From: Sutcliffiella sp. FSL R7-0096
GTDB taxonomy: Bacteria > Bacillota > Bacilli > Bacillales > Bacillaceae_I
Length of the DNA stretch: 64,000 bases
Assembly (NCBI RefSeq): GCF_038595065.1
Contig: NZ_CP152003.1
Coordinates: 3,142,001-3,206,000, forward strand
Direction of reading: 5' to 3'
A program made the position numbers and the translations under genes. Shown one piece after another: positions 25,374 to 34,228 of the stretch. The stretch's first letter is position 1. Each line of letters begins with the position of its first letter. The notes beneath the pieces are model-generated. The model was not told the origin of the DNA. It saw only the letters and a list, made by a program, of their open reading frames with translations, and did not search any database.

Positions 25374-26642
25374 TCACTGAGACGGTAAGATTACAGTGAC
25401 CGTTGTTCCTGTCCCTTCCTCACTTTCAATATTAAGTTGTCCCCTATGTTCTTGAATAATCTTTTTAGTGATCGTCAAGCCAAGTCCCATTCCTTTTTCT
25501 TTTGAGGTGAAAAAGGGGTCGACTAGCTTTTCAAGGTTGGAAGGGCTGATACCGTTACCGCCATCTTTAACTGTGATAATGGCACCTTCCATACGGTCAC
25601 GCTTTCCGCTTATTTCTATTTTTCCTCCTGCAGGCATTGCTTCCATCGAATTTTTAATAAGGTTGATGAAGACCTGCTTGAGACTGTTCTTGTCGCCCCT
25701 AACTACCATATCCTCATCTATATCTATGATTTCTAGAGTGATATTATTATTTCGAGCTTCATTACTCACCAGTTTTATCACATACTGTATGATATCCAAA
25801 ATTGGAAGCAGGGTAAGTTCCTTCGTTTGTGGCTTGGATAGCACCAACAGTTCAGAAACGATATCATTGATTCTATCGATCTCGGATAAAACCATGTCCA
25901 CATGTTGCCGATTTGCTTTCCCGGATTTTTGAATCAGTTGGATAAAGCCTTTAATTGCTGTCAATGGATTCTTTATTTCATGGGCAATACCTGCTGAGAG
26001 TTCTCCAACAACAGATAATTTTTCTTTTGTAACCAACAGCTGTTCCGTCTTCTTCAGGGAGGAAATATCCCTCCCTATCGTAACAAGCGCTTTCCTGCGT
26101 CCATCCGAATAGAATAGGGGGACTTTAATGACATCAAATGTCTTTTGTTCTCCATCCGCCAAACAGAATGACTCTTCTTCACGGGTGGTTTTACCTTCCT
26201 CCCATGTTTGTCTGTCAGTTTCTGTACAATATTCAAAGGCTTCCTTGAAGTGAGGTGAATAGTTTCCAAGCTCAAGGTCTGTCTTCCCCTTATAATCGAC
26301 CTTTTGTAAATCATAAAGAGCAAGTCCGTAATCATTTGTCTGAATCCACTTGCCCTGCCCATCTTTGAAGCAGACAAAATCAGGCATATTATTGATAAGA
26401 GTGGAAAGCTCCTGTTCCTTTTGTTCCAGCTCCTTCAATGCTTCGTGCTTCTTCAACATCATGTACAACAATACAGTTGTTATGAGGATGAACAGCCAGC
26501 CTTTGATCAAATTTATATATTCAGCTATAACGTGATGATTATTTTGATTTAGGACATATAGCCAATAATCGGTTAAGCCAATCCATACAATTCCAAAGAA
26601 TAGATAGATTAAAGGTATAAACTTAAGCCATTTCCTTTTCAT
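25374..26642 (-). CDS. PAS-domain sensor histidine kinase, sporulation-kinase-like
   Basis: About 422 residues from MKRKWLKFIPLIYLFFGI. Two membrane helices (about 8-28 and 42-62) enclose a short outer loop, then a PAS domain (about 78-198). The HisKA domain has the phospho-acceptor His221 in AGIAHEIKNPLTAIKGFIQL, and the ATPase domain has NLIKNSMEAM, VKDGGNGIS and KGMGLGLTITKKI. The H-box and architecture resemble the Kin kinases that feed the Spo0A phosphorelay. No response regulator is adjacent, as for those orphan kinases. AGAGGT precedes the ATG at 26642. Confidence 0.85.
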   Translation of the reverse strand: MKRKWLKFIPLIYLFFGIVWIGLTDYWLYVLNQNNHHVIAEYINLIKGWLFILITTVLLYMMLKKHEALKELEQKEQELSTLINNMPDFVCFKDGQGKWIQTNDYGLALYDLQKVDYKGKTDLELGNYSPHFKEAFEYCTETDRQTWEEGKTTREEESFCLADGEQKTFDVIKVPLFYSDGRRKALVTIGRDISSLKKTEQLLVTKEKLSVVGELSAGIAHEIKNPLTAIKGFIQLIQKSGKANRQHVDMVLSEIDRINDIVSELLVLSKPQTKELTLLPILDIIQYVIKLVSNEARNNNITLEIIDIDEDMVVRGDKNSLKQVFINLIKNSMEAMPAGGKIEISGKRDRMEGAIITVKDGGNGISPSNLEKLVDPFFTSKEKGMGLGLTITKKIIQEHRGQLNIESEEGTGTTVTVILPSQ

Positions 26643-26929
26643 AAAATACCTCTTATATCTTAGATGATTGATTTTAACGAAAAAAATAACCAACAAATGG
26701 TCGTTTTCCCTATTATATCTTTTTATGCTTGATATAGATACAAAGTCCCGCTTGGGAAAGTTGAATACTAATTTATTGAATTACACTATTTTTTCATTAT
26801 ACACTTTCCTGAGCTAGGATTTCTACATACTTTTGCAGTATATCGCTTTCTTCCTATCCACTCCGAGAATGTTTATGCCCTTTTTGAAAGGGTATGTATA
26901 AAATAAAGAATTTCCCAGGAGGGGTTAAA

Positions 26930-27082
26930 ATGGAAGATAAGGACGTAAGGGTAGAAAAAAGGGAAACAAAAGAGGATAGGGGAATGGTTGCATCTACATT
27001 CATCAAATACACAGCTTATCTAATCATATTTTTCGGAATTATCTGGTTCATCATTAGCTATTTACTTCCAATGATTCGATAA
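26930..27082 (+). CDS. Small single-helix membrane protein
   Basis: 50 residues starting MEDKDVRVEKRETKEDRG. A charged first half is followed by one hydrophobic helix (FIKYTAYLIIFFGIIWFIIS). AGGAGGGG is 5 bases before the ATG at 26930, so the longer frame from 26894 is not used. A bidirectional terminator follows. I do not recognise a characterised family. The 290 bases upstream hold only AT-rich promoter-like sequence. Confidence 0.7.
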   Translation: MEDKDVRVEKRETKEDRGMVASTFIKYTAYLIIFFGIIWFIISYLLPMIR

Positions 27083-27102
27083 TAAGTACCAGCACATAAA
27101 GA

Positions 27103-27146
27103 GGAGCAGGGCCGGCGTCGATTAGACACTTGCCCTGCTTTTTGTT
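27103..27146. terminator. Terminator, shared by convergent small genes
   Basis: AGCAGGG and CCCTGCT arms flank a long loop, followed by TTTTTG on the plus strand. It separates the two convergent small genes. Confidence 0.7.
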
Positions 27147-27149
27147 TGA

Positions 27150-27230
27150 TTAGTACGCGATTCCAACGATTACTAACAGAATAAACAATACTAAAATTAA
27201 CACAAAGTTGCTTCCTGGGGAACTACCCAT
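27150..27230 (-). CDS. 26-residue hydrophobic protein, YjcZ/SscA-like
   Basis: ATG at 27230 gives MGSSPGSNFVLILVLFILLV followed by IVGIAY and stop. The GSNFVLIVVLFILLIIVG pattern is that of the tiny YjcZ/SscA-type spore proteins of Bacillus. An AAGGAG lies rather far (about 16 bases) upstream. Role inferred from similarity only; in B. subtilis SscA is a spore coat-associated protein. Confidence 0.55.
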   Translation of the reverse strand: MGSSPGSNFVLILVLFILLVIVGIAY

Positions 27231-27389
27231 TTCAAATTTCAAATACTCCTTCCATATGCGGATAATACATTATATGAAGGGGTAGTCCCATGTGAATAGA
27301 CAAGTCTTCCACCTATAAGTAACTAACTAAATTTTTTCTGTACTTTCGACTCATTATGGAGTAAAAACCTTCTTTTTAACAGGCTTATA

Positions 27390-28445
27390 TTAGAGGATTG
27401 TCCCCGAAAATTGCGGCATTTGCAAGGTGATGGACTTGATCTGTTCACCGTCGATGTCCACTGCCCACAACTTATAATTCGGTTTTCCTCTTAGCCAACT
27501 CTGGTCTTGAATGAATAATACCCGATCTTTATCGCGGAAGAATACTGGTTCTGTAATCAATGTGCGAAAGCTGGTTATCGGTTGCACTTCATTCCCAGCA
27601 GTATCCATTGTGTACATCTCATAAATATATTGAGACTTTTTGCGAGGATTTTCACTTGCTGCGGAGAACGCAATAAGGCCTCCCTGAGGAGATATTTTTG
27701 CACTGTATATTATATTGGTCTCAAAATCAAAGTTCGGGTTGACATACTCTTTCTCCTTAGTGATTGTGTCCATCATCACAAATGAAGAACTTAAACCTTC
27801 CTCCTCATCCATCACCCATTCCACAAACCCAAGTTTCCCCCCATCTTCCGTTAGAGATAGACCTCTTTTCTTTACGCTTTCATCATGCGTGAGCCTTTCT
27901 TTATTTTCTCCTGCAACAGAAATCGAATAAAGATCAATGTTTGTTGGCCCCTCGTCCAGTTTAGTTCCTTCTTGATAATCTCGCGCTACAAAATAATAGA
28001 TGGATTGATCATCTTCAGAAAACACTGCGTCCGTTATGAGCTCATCCTCATCTGAAAGCTTAAATAAATCACTCCCGTCACTATCCATAAGGTATAAAGA
28101 TTGCTTTAAGGAACCCTCCCCTTTTTCTTGGGAAAGAAAGAGTAGTTTATCTCCTTTAGAAGAATACCTTGGATGTACGTGACTTTCAGCCTGTCTTGGA
28201 TAGGTTAATTGATTTACATCACTGCCATCCACATTTGCTTTATACAGTGCACCATCCCCACTTTGATAGAACGGGAACACAATAGATTTGTCATCCGGCG
28301 ACAAGGTGACAGTTTCCCCGAAACCATTATCTATTGGTAGCCAAGCACGTGTAAAACGTTCAGAAAAGAAATATAAGAGCACGGAAATGATGATGACAAA
28401 TCCAATGAGAGCTATCGTGAACAATTTTAATGTTTGTTTTTTCAT
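27390..28445 (-). CDS. Membrane-anchored TolB-like beta-propeller protein
   Basis: 351 residues. An N-terminal membrane anchor (LFTIALIGFVIIISVLLYFF) is followed by repeated PD40/WD40-like blades, e.g. TLSPDDKSIVFPFY, ANVDGSDVNQLTYP, LMDSDGSDLFKLS, VFSEDDQSIYYFV and ISPQGGLIAFSA. Such outer-facing propellers usually bind other proteins or ligands; no enzyme motif is seen. There is no TolB partner system in Gram-positive bacteria, so the role is unknown. Monocistronic. Confidence 0.8.
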   Translation of the reverse strand: MKKQTLKLFTIALIGFVIIISVLLYFFSERFTRAWLPIDNGFGETVTLSPDDKSIVFPFYQSGDGALYKANVDGSDVNQLTYPRQAESHVHPRYSSKGDKLLFLSQEKGEGSLKQSLYLMDSDGSDLFKLSDEDELITDAVFSEDDQSIYYFVARDYQEGTKLDEGPTNIDLYSISVAGENKERLTHDESVKKRGLSLTEDGGKLGFVEWVMDEEEGLSSSFVMMDTITKEKEYVNPNFDFETNIIYSAKISPQGGLIAFSAASENPRKKSQYIYEMYTMDTAGNEVQPITSFRTLITEPVFFRDKDRVLFIQDQSWLRGKPNYKLWAVDIDGEQIKSITLQMPQFSGTIL

Positions 28446-28520
28446 AGTCGGCCTCTCTCTTTCGTAAAGATGGATGATGATAGTTTACCCTGAATGGGAA
28501 ATTTTACTTACAGCGAATAA

Positions 28521-28560
28521 TAAAAGAAGCAACCTAGTACTAATTAGGTTGCTTCTTTCA
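28521..28560 (-). terminator. Terminator of the MurG-like gene
   Basis: AAGCAACCTA and TAGGTTGCTT form the stem, flanked by A and T runs, and it abuts the stop codon of the gene. Confidence 0.9.
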
Positions 28561-29634
28561 TTATTTTGCTGCCTTCACGATTTCTTGCAGGATAATGTCA
28601 AGTGTGTGTGGTGCGCTATCCTCTGCCATCTTCCTTTGCAGCTCTTCTTTATTTGTTTTTAATGCGTTTAATTGCTTACGCAACGTTTCACTTGTTAACT
28701 CTTCCTCAAATAAAACCTTGGCAAATCCTTTTTTCTCGAAGGATTGTGCATTTAATATCTGGTCACCTCTGCTCGCATTCCTGGATAGAGGAATCAATAA
28801 CATCGGTTTGCGCAAGGCAAGAAATTCAAAAATTGAATTTGCCCCAGCCCGGGAGATGATTAATTCCGATGCGGCTAATACATCAGGAAGCTCCTGATTG
28901 ATATATTCAAATTGTTTATAGCCTTTGACTCCTTGTAAAGAACTGTCCACATTTCCTTTCCCGCAAATATGAACAATCTGGAATTGCTCTGTTAGTTCAC
29001 CCAAGATCTGACGTAAGGTTTCATTTATTTTTTTGGCTCCTAAGCTTCCACCCATAATTGTGAGTATTGGTTTTTTCTCGTGAAAACCGAGCAACGCCCT
29101 TCCTTCTTGGGCTTTTCCCTTAAACAACTCTTCACGGATAGGTGAACCTGTGAAAAGGACTTTGTCTTTTGGGAAATGCTTTAACGTCTCATCAAATGTA
29201 ACAAAGACTTTTGTTGCAAACTTTGTGGCAATTTTATTGGCAAGCCCGGGGGTGATGTCCGATTCATGAATGATTACCGGTATTTTCAACATTTTGGCCG
29301 CCATTACAACTGGAACTGTCACAAATCCACCTTTGGAGAAAACAACACTTGGCTTTTCTCTCCTTAAGATGAACAATGCCTCCATTGCTCCCTTAATGAT
29401 GCGTAAAGGATCAGAGAAGTTCTTCCAGTCAAAGTATCTGCGAAGCTTTCCACTGGAAATGCCATGAAAAGGTATCTTCTCATTGCCTATAATTTCTTCT
29501 TCTATACCATTTCTAGAACCGATATATGTAATATCCCAACCAGATGCTTTTAACTTGTTTATTATTGCGATATTTGGTGTGACGTGTCCTGCAGACCCTC
29601 CACCTGTGAATACTATCTTATTATTTTTCATCAT
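28561..29634 (-). CDS. murG: MurG-type UDP-GlcNAc transferase (solitary paralog)
   Basis: About 357 residues, GT28 family. MurG adds GlcNAc to lipid I to make lipid II at the inner face of the membrane. Features: the glycine loop [40 protein letters not shown], the GGSLGA loop ([10 protein letters not shown]), and the C-terminal acceptor/UDP site [17 protein letters not shown]. It stands alone, not in a mur/fts cluster, so it is probably a second copy as found in the B. cereus group. AAGGATG fits the ATG at 29634. Whether it makes normal lipid II or a variant is unknown. Confidence 0.85.
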   Translation of the reverse strand: MMKNNKIVFTGGGSAGHVTPNIAIINKLKASGWDITYIGSRNGIEEEIIGNEKIPFHGISSGKLRRYFDWKNFSDPLRIIKGAMEALFILRREKPSVVFSKGGFVTVPVVMAAKMLKIPVIIHESDITPGLANKIATKFATKVFVTFDETLKHFPKDKVLFTGSPIREELFKGKAQEGRALLGFHEKKPILTIMGGSLGAKKINETLRQILGELTEQFQIVHICGKGNVDSSLQGVKGYKQFEYINQELPDVLAASELIISRAGANSIFEFLALRKPMLLIPLSRNASRGDQILNAQSFEKKGFAKVLFEEELTSETLRKQLNALKTNKEELQRKMAEDSAPHTLDIILQEIVKAAK

Positions 29635-29707
29635 ATCAACATCCTTCATGTCATTCTCTACTCTATATTATTATCGAAATAAGATGGAAAGGCAAAGCAT
29701 TTGGTAA

Positions 29708-29753
29708 AGCGCAGGCTGAGAACTATCTTTTCTGTTTCATCAGCCTGCGCTTA
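29708..29753 (-). terminator. Terminator of the yvrJ-like gene
   Basis: GCGCAGGCTGA and TCAGCCTGCGC are perfect arms with a loop of about 20 bases, followed on the minus strand by TTTACC. It is just past the stop at 29758. Confidence 0.8.
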
Positions 29754-29757
29754 TGCT

Positions 29758-29922
29758 TTATTTAATCCCCCTTGAAGGCAGTGACTGTTTGGATAATTGA
29801 TAGGGAAGCTGTTGCAGCGACTTTGTTACATTTTCTAATTTCTGTTCAATACGATGCAGCAAGTAGAACGTTACGACAATCGGGAATCCCACTTCGCTTA
29901 TCCATGTCCACCACTGATCCAT
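29758..29922 (-). CDS. YvrJ family protein
   Basis: 54 residues: MDQWWTWISEVGFPIVVTFY, then LLHRIEQKLENVTKSLQQL and a short tail. The GFPIVVTFYLLHRIEQKLE core is the YvrJ family, a small protein with one helix and a coiled segment. AAAGGAGG is about 10 bases before the ATG. It closes a run with the DUF1659 and DUF2922 genes, an arrangement common in Bacillus. Function unknown. Confidence 0.8.
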   Translation of the reverse strand: MDQWWTWISEVGFPIVVTFYLLHRIEQKLENVTKSLQQLPYQLSKQSLPSRGIK

Positions 29923-29946
29923 GTTCCATTCCTCCTTTCTTCTGAA

Positions 29947-29982
29947 ATAAGAAAGGCCTACCTTTAAAAGTAGACCTTTCTT
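29947..29982 (-). terminator. Hairpin between the DUF2922 and yvrJ genes
   Basis: AAGAAAGGTCTAC pairs with GTAGGCCTTTCTT. It is placed after the DUF2922 stop and could attenuate read-through into yvrJ. Confidence 0.65.
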
Positions 29983-29989
29983 GTCCCCG

Positions 29990-30205
29990 TTATGCTATTT
30001 CAAATTCTGTTACATTACGCTCAATGACCCTTGCACCATTTTTTTCAACAAAGTTTCCACCTTTGGATGTGAAAACATTCGCTCCAATAATGGCATCCAT
30101 CGCAAGTTCAATTTCCTCAGCTGTTAAATCCGTCTTTGGATCATCAACTAAAATCTTCACAGTAGATCCTTCTTCATTCAAGAATAGCAATTCCAATGTA
30201 AACAT
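29990..30205 (-). CDS. DUF2922 protein
   Basis: 71 residues, starting MFTLELLFLNEEGSTVKILV, with the family core EEIELAMDAIIGANVFTSKG. Short, acidic and soluble. In Bacillus it regularly follows a DUF1659 gene, as here. No function is known. AGGAGG precedes the ATG. Confidence 0.85.
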   Translation of the reverse strand: MFTLELLFLNEEGSTVKILVDDPKTDLTAEEIELAMDAIIGANVFTSKGGNFVEKNGARVIERNVTEFEIA

Positions 30206-30247
30206 GTGGATTCCTCCTTTCTATTTACTTTTGTACTTCAGCTTCCG

Positions 30248-30463
30248 TTACCCTAGGAAGTGCAACTCACTGCGTCTAACAGTCGATACTGGCGTTGTTT
30301 GCAAACCAGAAATCGCTCCTGCTGCTTGTAAAAGTGCTGTTGCCTCAGCATCCACCTTTACGTTGTTGTAGTTTTTCGTACGGTACATCAAGTTTCCTCT
30401 GTCATCCTCTCCAAGTTCATACATAAGACGAAGTTGGACATTTTCTACTGCGTAATCTGCCAT
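30248..30463 (-). CDS. DUF1659 protein
   Basis: 71 residues from MADYAVENVQLRLMYELG, with the family end TTPVSTVRRSELHFLG. GAAAGGGGG lies upstream of the ATG at 30463; the frame opens 18 bases earlier. It is the first gene of the DUF1659-DUF2922-YvrJ trio. Function unknown. Confidence 0.85.
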   Translation of the reverse strand: MADYAVENVQLRLMYELGEDDRGNLMYRTKNYNNVKVDAEATALLQAAGAISGLQTTPVSTVRRSELHFLG

Positions 30464-30537
30464 GTTCTCACCCCCTTTCACCTTCTATATAAAGAAAAAA
30501 AGGCAAAAAGTAGTGAAAAAATTATAAGAAAGACAAA

Positions 30538-30575
30538 AAAACATTCCGGACTATTTTTGTCTCCCGGAATGTTTA
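30538..30575 (-). terminator. Terminator of mgsR
   Basis: AAACATTCCGG and CCGGAATGTTT arms, then TTTTTG on the minus strand, a few bases past the mgsR stop. Confidence 0.9.
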
Positions 30576-30583
30576 GATAGATA

Positions 30584-30973
30584 TTATGAAACGGATTTCT
30601 TTAAATCTAACTTTGATCTTTGTCTGTTCAGCTTTTGTAAAGCTGATTCGTTATAGCCAACAATCAGTTTTTTTCCACTTGTGATGATAGGTCTTCTAAG
30701 TAGCTTAGGTTCTTCAATAATAAGCTTGATCAGTTCGGATACGGTTAATTCGTTTACGTCGATTCCCAGATCCTTAAAGGTTTGGCTTCTAGTTGCCAAA
30801 ATTTCATCTATCCCCTCTGTAGTTAAAGATAGGATCTTCATCATCTCATCGTGATTGGGGGTTTGCCGGAAAATGTGCTTTTCTTGAAACGTGATATTGT
30901 TGCTCTTTAGCCATTTTTTTGTTTTTCTGCAGGATGTACAACTAGGATAACTGTAAAAAGTGATTTCATTCAT
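30584..30973 (-). CDS. mgsR: Spx-family stress regulator MgsR
   Basis: 129 residues of the Spx/ArsC-like family. The redox switch CxxC is at Cys12-Cys15 (PSCTSCRKTKKW), followed by TTEGIDEILATRSQTFKDLG and LLRRPIITSGKKLIVGYN, closest in memory to B. subtilis MgsR (YqgZ), which controls part of the general stress response by binding RNA polymerase. It lacks the longer Spx C-terminus. Next to yqgY, as in B. subtilis. A SigB promoter is expected from that species, but I could not read a convincing one here. Confidence 0.9.
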   Translation of the reverse strand: MNEITFYSYPSCTSCRKTKKWLKSNNITFQEKHIFRQTPNHDEMMKILSLTTEGIDEILATRSQTFKDLGIDVNELTVSELIKLIIEEPKLLRRPIITSGKKLIVGYNESALQKLNRQRSKLDLKKSVS

Positions 30974-31244
30974 TTTTCTTACCTCCCCATTTTTTGATTA
31001 TTTTTAATAAGTATTTATGTTAATCTTATTGTATACTATTTGTATAACTTTTGTATAGGTAAAAGATAATTAATTTTGAACAAAAAACGACAACTATTTT
31101 ATTCACCATTAAAATGAAGGACGAATGTTTAGTTTTGCATTATAATGGAAATAAGTATCATAGAAAAAGAGTTGTATAATCTGGCTAAGGCTGGAGAAAA
31201 ATGTACTTATCATGCAATCGTCACAAACTAGAAACAAACGCTTA

Positions 31245-31274
31245 TTTACAAGTAAAGTATTGGTACATTATAAT
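31245..31274 (+). promoter_or_regulatory. SigA-type promoter of yqgY
   Basis: TTTACA (31245-31250), 18-base spacer, TATAAT (31269-31274), about 47 bases before the yqgY start. Other AT-rich words in the 350-base mgsR-yqgY gap are less convincing. Confidence 0.6.
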
Positions 31275-31320
31275 AGGAAAGTGACAAGCATAAGGATTAG
31301 TGCGTAAGGAGGGGATACAT

Positions 31321-31566
31321 ATGGATCGTATGTACCGTGTAATGGGTTTCTGGACAGGGATCTTTGCAGTTATGTTTTATCTTGGCCACATGACTCAAAC
31401 GTCTTTACTTTTCTTCGGACAAACGGTATTCTTCATTTTATTAAGTTATCTTAAGCTATCTGAACGTATGTACATCTATATTTTCGGAGCATATTTAACA
31501 ATTTTCTTTGTTGCCTTCTCGTATTGGACAACATTTATGATGGTGCCTGGATCTGGTGGTCATTAA
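31321..31566 (+). CDS. yqgY: DUF2626 membrane protein YqgY
   Basis: 81 residues starting MDRMYRVMGFWTGIFAVMFY. Three hydrophobic segments (about 7-22, 27-45 and 50-72) and a short Gly/His end (VPGSGGH). This is the DUF2626 family, restricted to Bacillaceae. AAGGAGGGG is 6 bases before the ATG at 31321. Divergent from mgsR as in B. subtilis. Function unknown. Confidence 0.9.
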   Translation: MDRMYRVMGFWTGIFAVMFYLGHMTQTSLLFFGQTVFFILLSYLKLSERMYIYIFGAYLTIFFVAFSYWTTFMMVPGSGGH

Positions 31567-31587
31567 ACATACGTGGATAAACAATAA

Positions 31588-31622
31588 AAAGCGATTGACA
31601 TCAGTCAATCGCTTTTTATTGT
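31588..31622 (+). terminator. Terminator of yqgY
   Basis: AAAGCGATTGA pairs with TCAATCGCTTT, followed by TTATTG. Confidence 0.9.
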
Positions 31623-31635
31623 TGAATTATATTTT

Positions 31636-31783
31636 ATGAAGTCAGTGGAACTCCCTGCCTCCTATCGTTTCAGGTGTTCGCTTATCCAAGGATGCTGCTT
31701 GAGCCTCCTCACAACGCTTCAGGGGTCTCAACCTAACGCTATCTCCCGAAGGAGTCTCACTCCTTTGACTTCAGTCAACAGGA
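31636..31783. repeat. CTGTTGA…TCAACAG-type repeat, copy 2
   Basis: Contains GGTGTTCGCTTATCC, CTGCTTGAGCCTCCTCACAA, GGGGTCTCAACCTA and GGAGTCTCACTCC, and ends TTCAGTCAACAG. Its ends are a variant form (GAAGTCAGTGGA) compared with copy 1. Confidence 0.8.
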
Positions 31784-31811
31784 TAAACCTTGTATTATAT
31801 ATAGAGTCTGT

Positions 31812-32921
31812 TCAACTAATTGTTTTAAATAATTTGCTCCACACGTTTGTTTTCTTTTCATGCACCAGTACGTGGAAGGAGTTACTCCAATTGCTGTCCA
31901 TGATGAGAGTCCGGATGGCTCTGTTTTGCTTGCTTTTGTCAGAAAAAGGATTAGGGTCATGATTTTCCTGGAGATAATCAAGTATCCCTGCCGCAACTAG
32001 GAATTCCCCTTGCCTCATTGTACATATATGATTAAAACGCTGCTCTGAAAATACCTTCTCTAAGGCATCGAGATGTACATGAGTAGTAAGATCCATATCA
32101 TAGGGATGTAATAGTGGATTGGTCACCATGGCATGGTTGAAGTATCCCCTCAGACTGCCACCTTTACGTTCCTTATGAAGCAAATCTGAGAATCTATAAC
32201 CATAATCGACTGTGATAATACTTCCTTTCTCAAGCTTTTCGGACAGCATTTTCGCATAAGTAATCATTGCAAGTGGAACTTCCAATCGCTGTCCCTCTTC
32301 AAGCGTAATGTCATGAATGGTCAAATAATCACTTATAGCAGGATTTGCTAAAGGGGTCCAAGTTTCCACCAGCTTATGTTCCTGGTCCATTGTCACAAAC
32401 ACTTCTTGAACCTCTCCATCTACACACTCCACAACATGAACAGGTAGGGCATCAAAAAGTTCATTAGAGAAAATAACACCATTATCTTTTGAAATTTCAT
32501 CAATGGTACGGCAATATGTAACATGTGCGGATTTTGGAATGGCTTTTCTTTGTAAAGAAATATGATATGGACTTGCCTCCACCATAAAGTATTCAAGCTT
32601 GTGGTAGAGGACAGGATCTACCCTTTCCACCTCAGTAAGGAGTTGAGCAGCAAATCTGCCGTTTCCACCACCTAGTTCAATCATCACAGGCAAAATGTTT
32701 GTTTCCTTGAAATATTGTATAAAAAGTTTTGCGAAGATTTTTCCATATATATCGTGAACGTTACTTGATGTAATGAAATCCCCTTTTGTCCCCACCTTTT
32801 CTTTGGACTTCATATAATAGCCATGTACAGGATGATAGAGGACTTCCTCCATATATTGTTCATAATCTAATCGTCGAGCAGGGGCACTCTCTATCTTTTC
32901 TATTAATTGCTTTGGTACCAT
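31812..32921 (-). CDS. SAM-dependent methyltransferase, NDUFAF7/MidA family (DUF185)
   Basis: 369 residues. The SAM site is VMIELGGGNGRFAAQLLTEV, with the family-specific YEQYMEEVLYHPVHGYYMKS before it and NELFDALPVHVVE after it. Eukaryotic members methylate an Arg in a complex I subunit; the bacterial substrate is unknown. The ATG lies one base from the yqgX stop, so the two are coupled. In this order (yqgX then this gene) it is conserved in Bacillus. Confidence 0.85.
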   Translation of the reverse strand: MVPKQLIEKIESAPARRLDYEQYMEEVLYHPVHGYYMKSKEKVGTKGDFITSSNVHDIYGKIFAKLFIQYFKETNILPVMIELGGGNGRFAAQLLTEVERVDPVLYHKLEYFMVEASPYHISLQRKAIPKSAHVTYCRTIDEISKDNGVIFSNELFDALPVHVVECVDGEVQEVFVTMDQEHKLVETWTPLANPAISDYLTIHDITLEEGQRLEVPLAMITYAKMLSEKLEKGSIITVDYGYRFSDLLHKERKGGSLRGYFNHAMVTNPLLHPYDMDLTTHVHLDALEKVFSEQRFNHICTMRQGEFLVAAGILDYLQENHDPNPFSDKSKQNRAIRTLIMDSNWSNSFHVLVHEKKTNVWSKLFKTIS

Positions 32922-32922
32922 T

Positions 32923-33555
32923 TTAGAAGCCGTTCAAGAACGGATTGCTATCCATTTCCCTTTCTATAGTTGTGGTCATCCCGTGGCCGGATAGTACAGT
33001 TGTCTCCTCCGGCAGGGTCATCAGCTTGTTGTGTATGCTTTGTATAAGCTGATCGTGGTTACCACCAGGTAGATCGGTTCTTCCGATACTCCCTGCAAAA
33101 AGGGCATCTCCAGCAAATACTACCTTGCTTTCTTTGTGGTAGAAGCTGACACTTCCTGGGGAATGTCCCGGAGTGAAGAGGACGTCAAGCTCAAAATTGG
33201 AGAATGTCAATTTCCCTTCTCCCTGGATAATATGATCTGCAGGGCCAGCCTTTATTGGTCCAAGCTGAAAGAACTGAGAACCATTCAAACTCGGATCCAT
33301 CAACCAATTCTTTTCTTTTTTATGTATGTAAACCGGGATATCCCACTTGCTGCGAACTGCATCTACTGCACCGATATGATCGAAATGAGCATGGGTTAGA
33401 AGAATAGCCAATGGTTTTAGGGACTTTTCTTCTAAATATGCATTAAATGCATCCCCTTCGCTGCCTGGATCAAAGATAAGGCACTCTTTCTTATCATTGA
33501 TTAACAAATATGCATTAGTTTGTAGGGGACCTAGGGGCAATTGTGTCCATTTCAT
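32923..33555 (-). CDS. yqgX: Metallo-beta-lactamase-fold hydrolase YqgX (glyoxalase II-like)
   Basis: About 210 residues from MKWTQLPLGPLQTNAYLL. The metal motif is LLTHAHFDHIGA, with FTPGHSPGSVSFY, FAGDALFAGSIGRTDLPGG and a final SGHGMTTTI. It belongs to the glyoxalase II-like group that hydrolyses thioesters. The upstream part of the frame (33591) lacks a ribosome site, while GGTGTGGAAG fits the ATG at 33555. Cytoplasmic. Confidence 0.9.
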   Translation of the reverse strand: MKWTQLPLGPLQTNAYLLINDKKECLIFDPGSEGDAFNAYLEEKSLKPLAILLTHAHFDHIGAVDAVRSKWDIPVYIHKKEKNWLMDPSLNGSQFFQLGPIKAGPADHIIQGEGKLTFSNFELDVLFTPGHSPGSVSFYHKESKVVFAGDALFAGSIGRTDLPGGNHDQLIQSIHNKLMTLPEETTVLSGHGMTTTIEREMDSNPFLNGF

Positions 33556-33639
33556 TTTTCTTCCACACCTTTCCTTGAAGTATCTATTCATCTATTTTAC
33601 ACTAAGAAGTAGAACTTGAGAAACGAAAGGAAACTGCCG

Positions 33640-34125
33640 ATGAAGTCGATGTATGGATTAGAAATACAATGTGCCGATGACAAACCGCAATACTTTCAGA
33701 ACCTTCTTTTGCAAATGAAACAGATTACCAGTATTTTTGATGTGGATGACAATCTACTTATCGCAAATTCTGCGATGGAAGCAAAGGTTGTAAAGAACAT
33801 GCTTGCGGATCGTTGTATTTTAGAGGAAACTTATGTACTTTCTTTATTGGAAAATCCGATTGCCAGTTCCCTGTTCACCGATTATGGCTTTGTAACGGAA
33901 AAGAACAATCACTTTCTGTATCAAGAAATGGTTTCTATTTTCCGGATTGAAAGCGGTAAACAGGAAGATATCAACATGTTTCTTATACAATTAGAAGAAT
34001 CCATTATTGCAATGGAGGAACAATTTAAAAAATCGTATATTATTGACAAAGAACATAAAGAATATATTGTAAAAGTAGCCAAGGCTTATGACATAGAAGT
34101 GTCATTTTTTGACCTCGACAAATAG
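33640..34125 (+). CDS. Hypothetical protein, unknown family
   Basis: 161 residues from MKSMYGLEIQCADDKPQYFQ, with GAAAGGAAAC before the ATG at 33640. No motif or membrane helix; it looks like a compact mixed alpha/beta cytoplasmic protein with a long acidic C-terminal helix (LEESIIAMEEQFKKSY). Divergent from yqgX and upstream of yqgW. I do not recognise it. Confidence 0.75.
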   Translation: MKSMYGLEIQCADDKPQYFQNLLLQMKQITSIFDVDDNLLIANSAMEAKVVKNMLADRCILEETYVLSLLENPIASSLFTDYGFVTEKNNHFLYQEMVSIFRIESGKQEDINMFLIQLEESIIAMEEQFKKSYIIDKEHKEYIVKVAKAYDIEVSFFDLDK

Positions 34126-34228
34126 TAAGAAAACATTTAAAATGTAAATGGAGTGTAATGTGCCATTACATACTTTATTTTTCGTGATTTCTTTCAAATA
34201 GAAATGATTTCTGAAAGGGGCGTTAACC

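Noticed and set aside
25139-25399. 86-codon basic plus-strand frame
   Set aside because: It spans the kinase terminator, lacks a ribosome site, and its composition reflects the A-rich strand.
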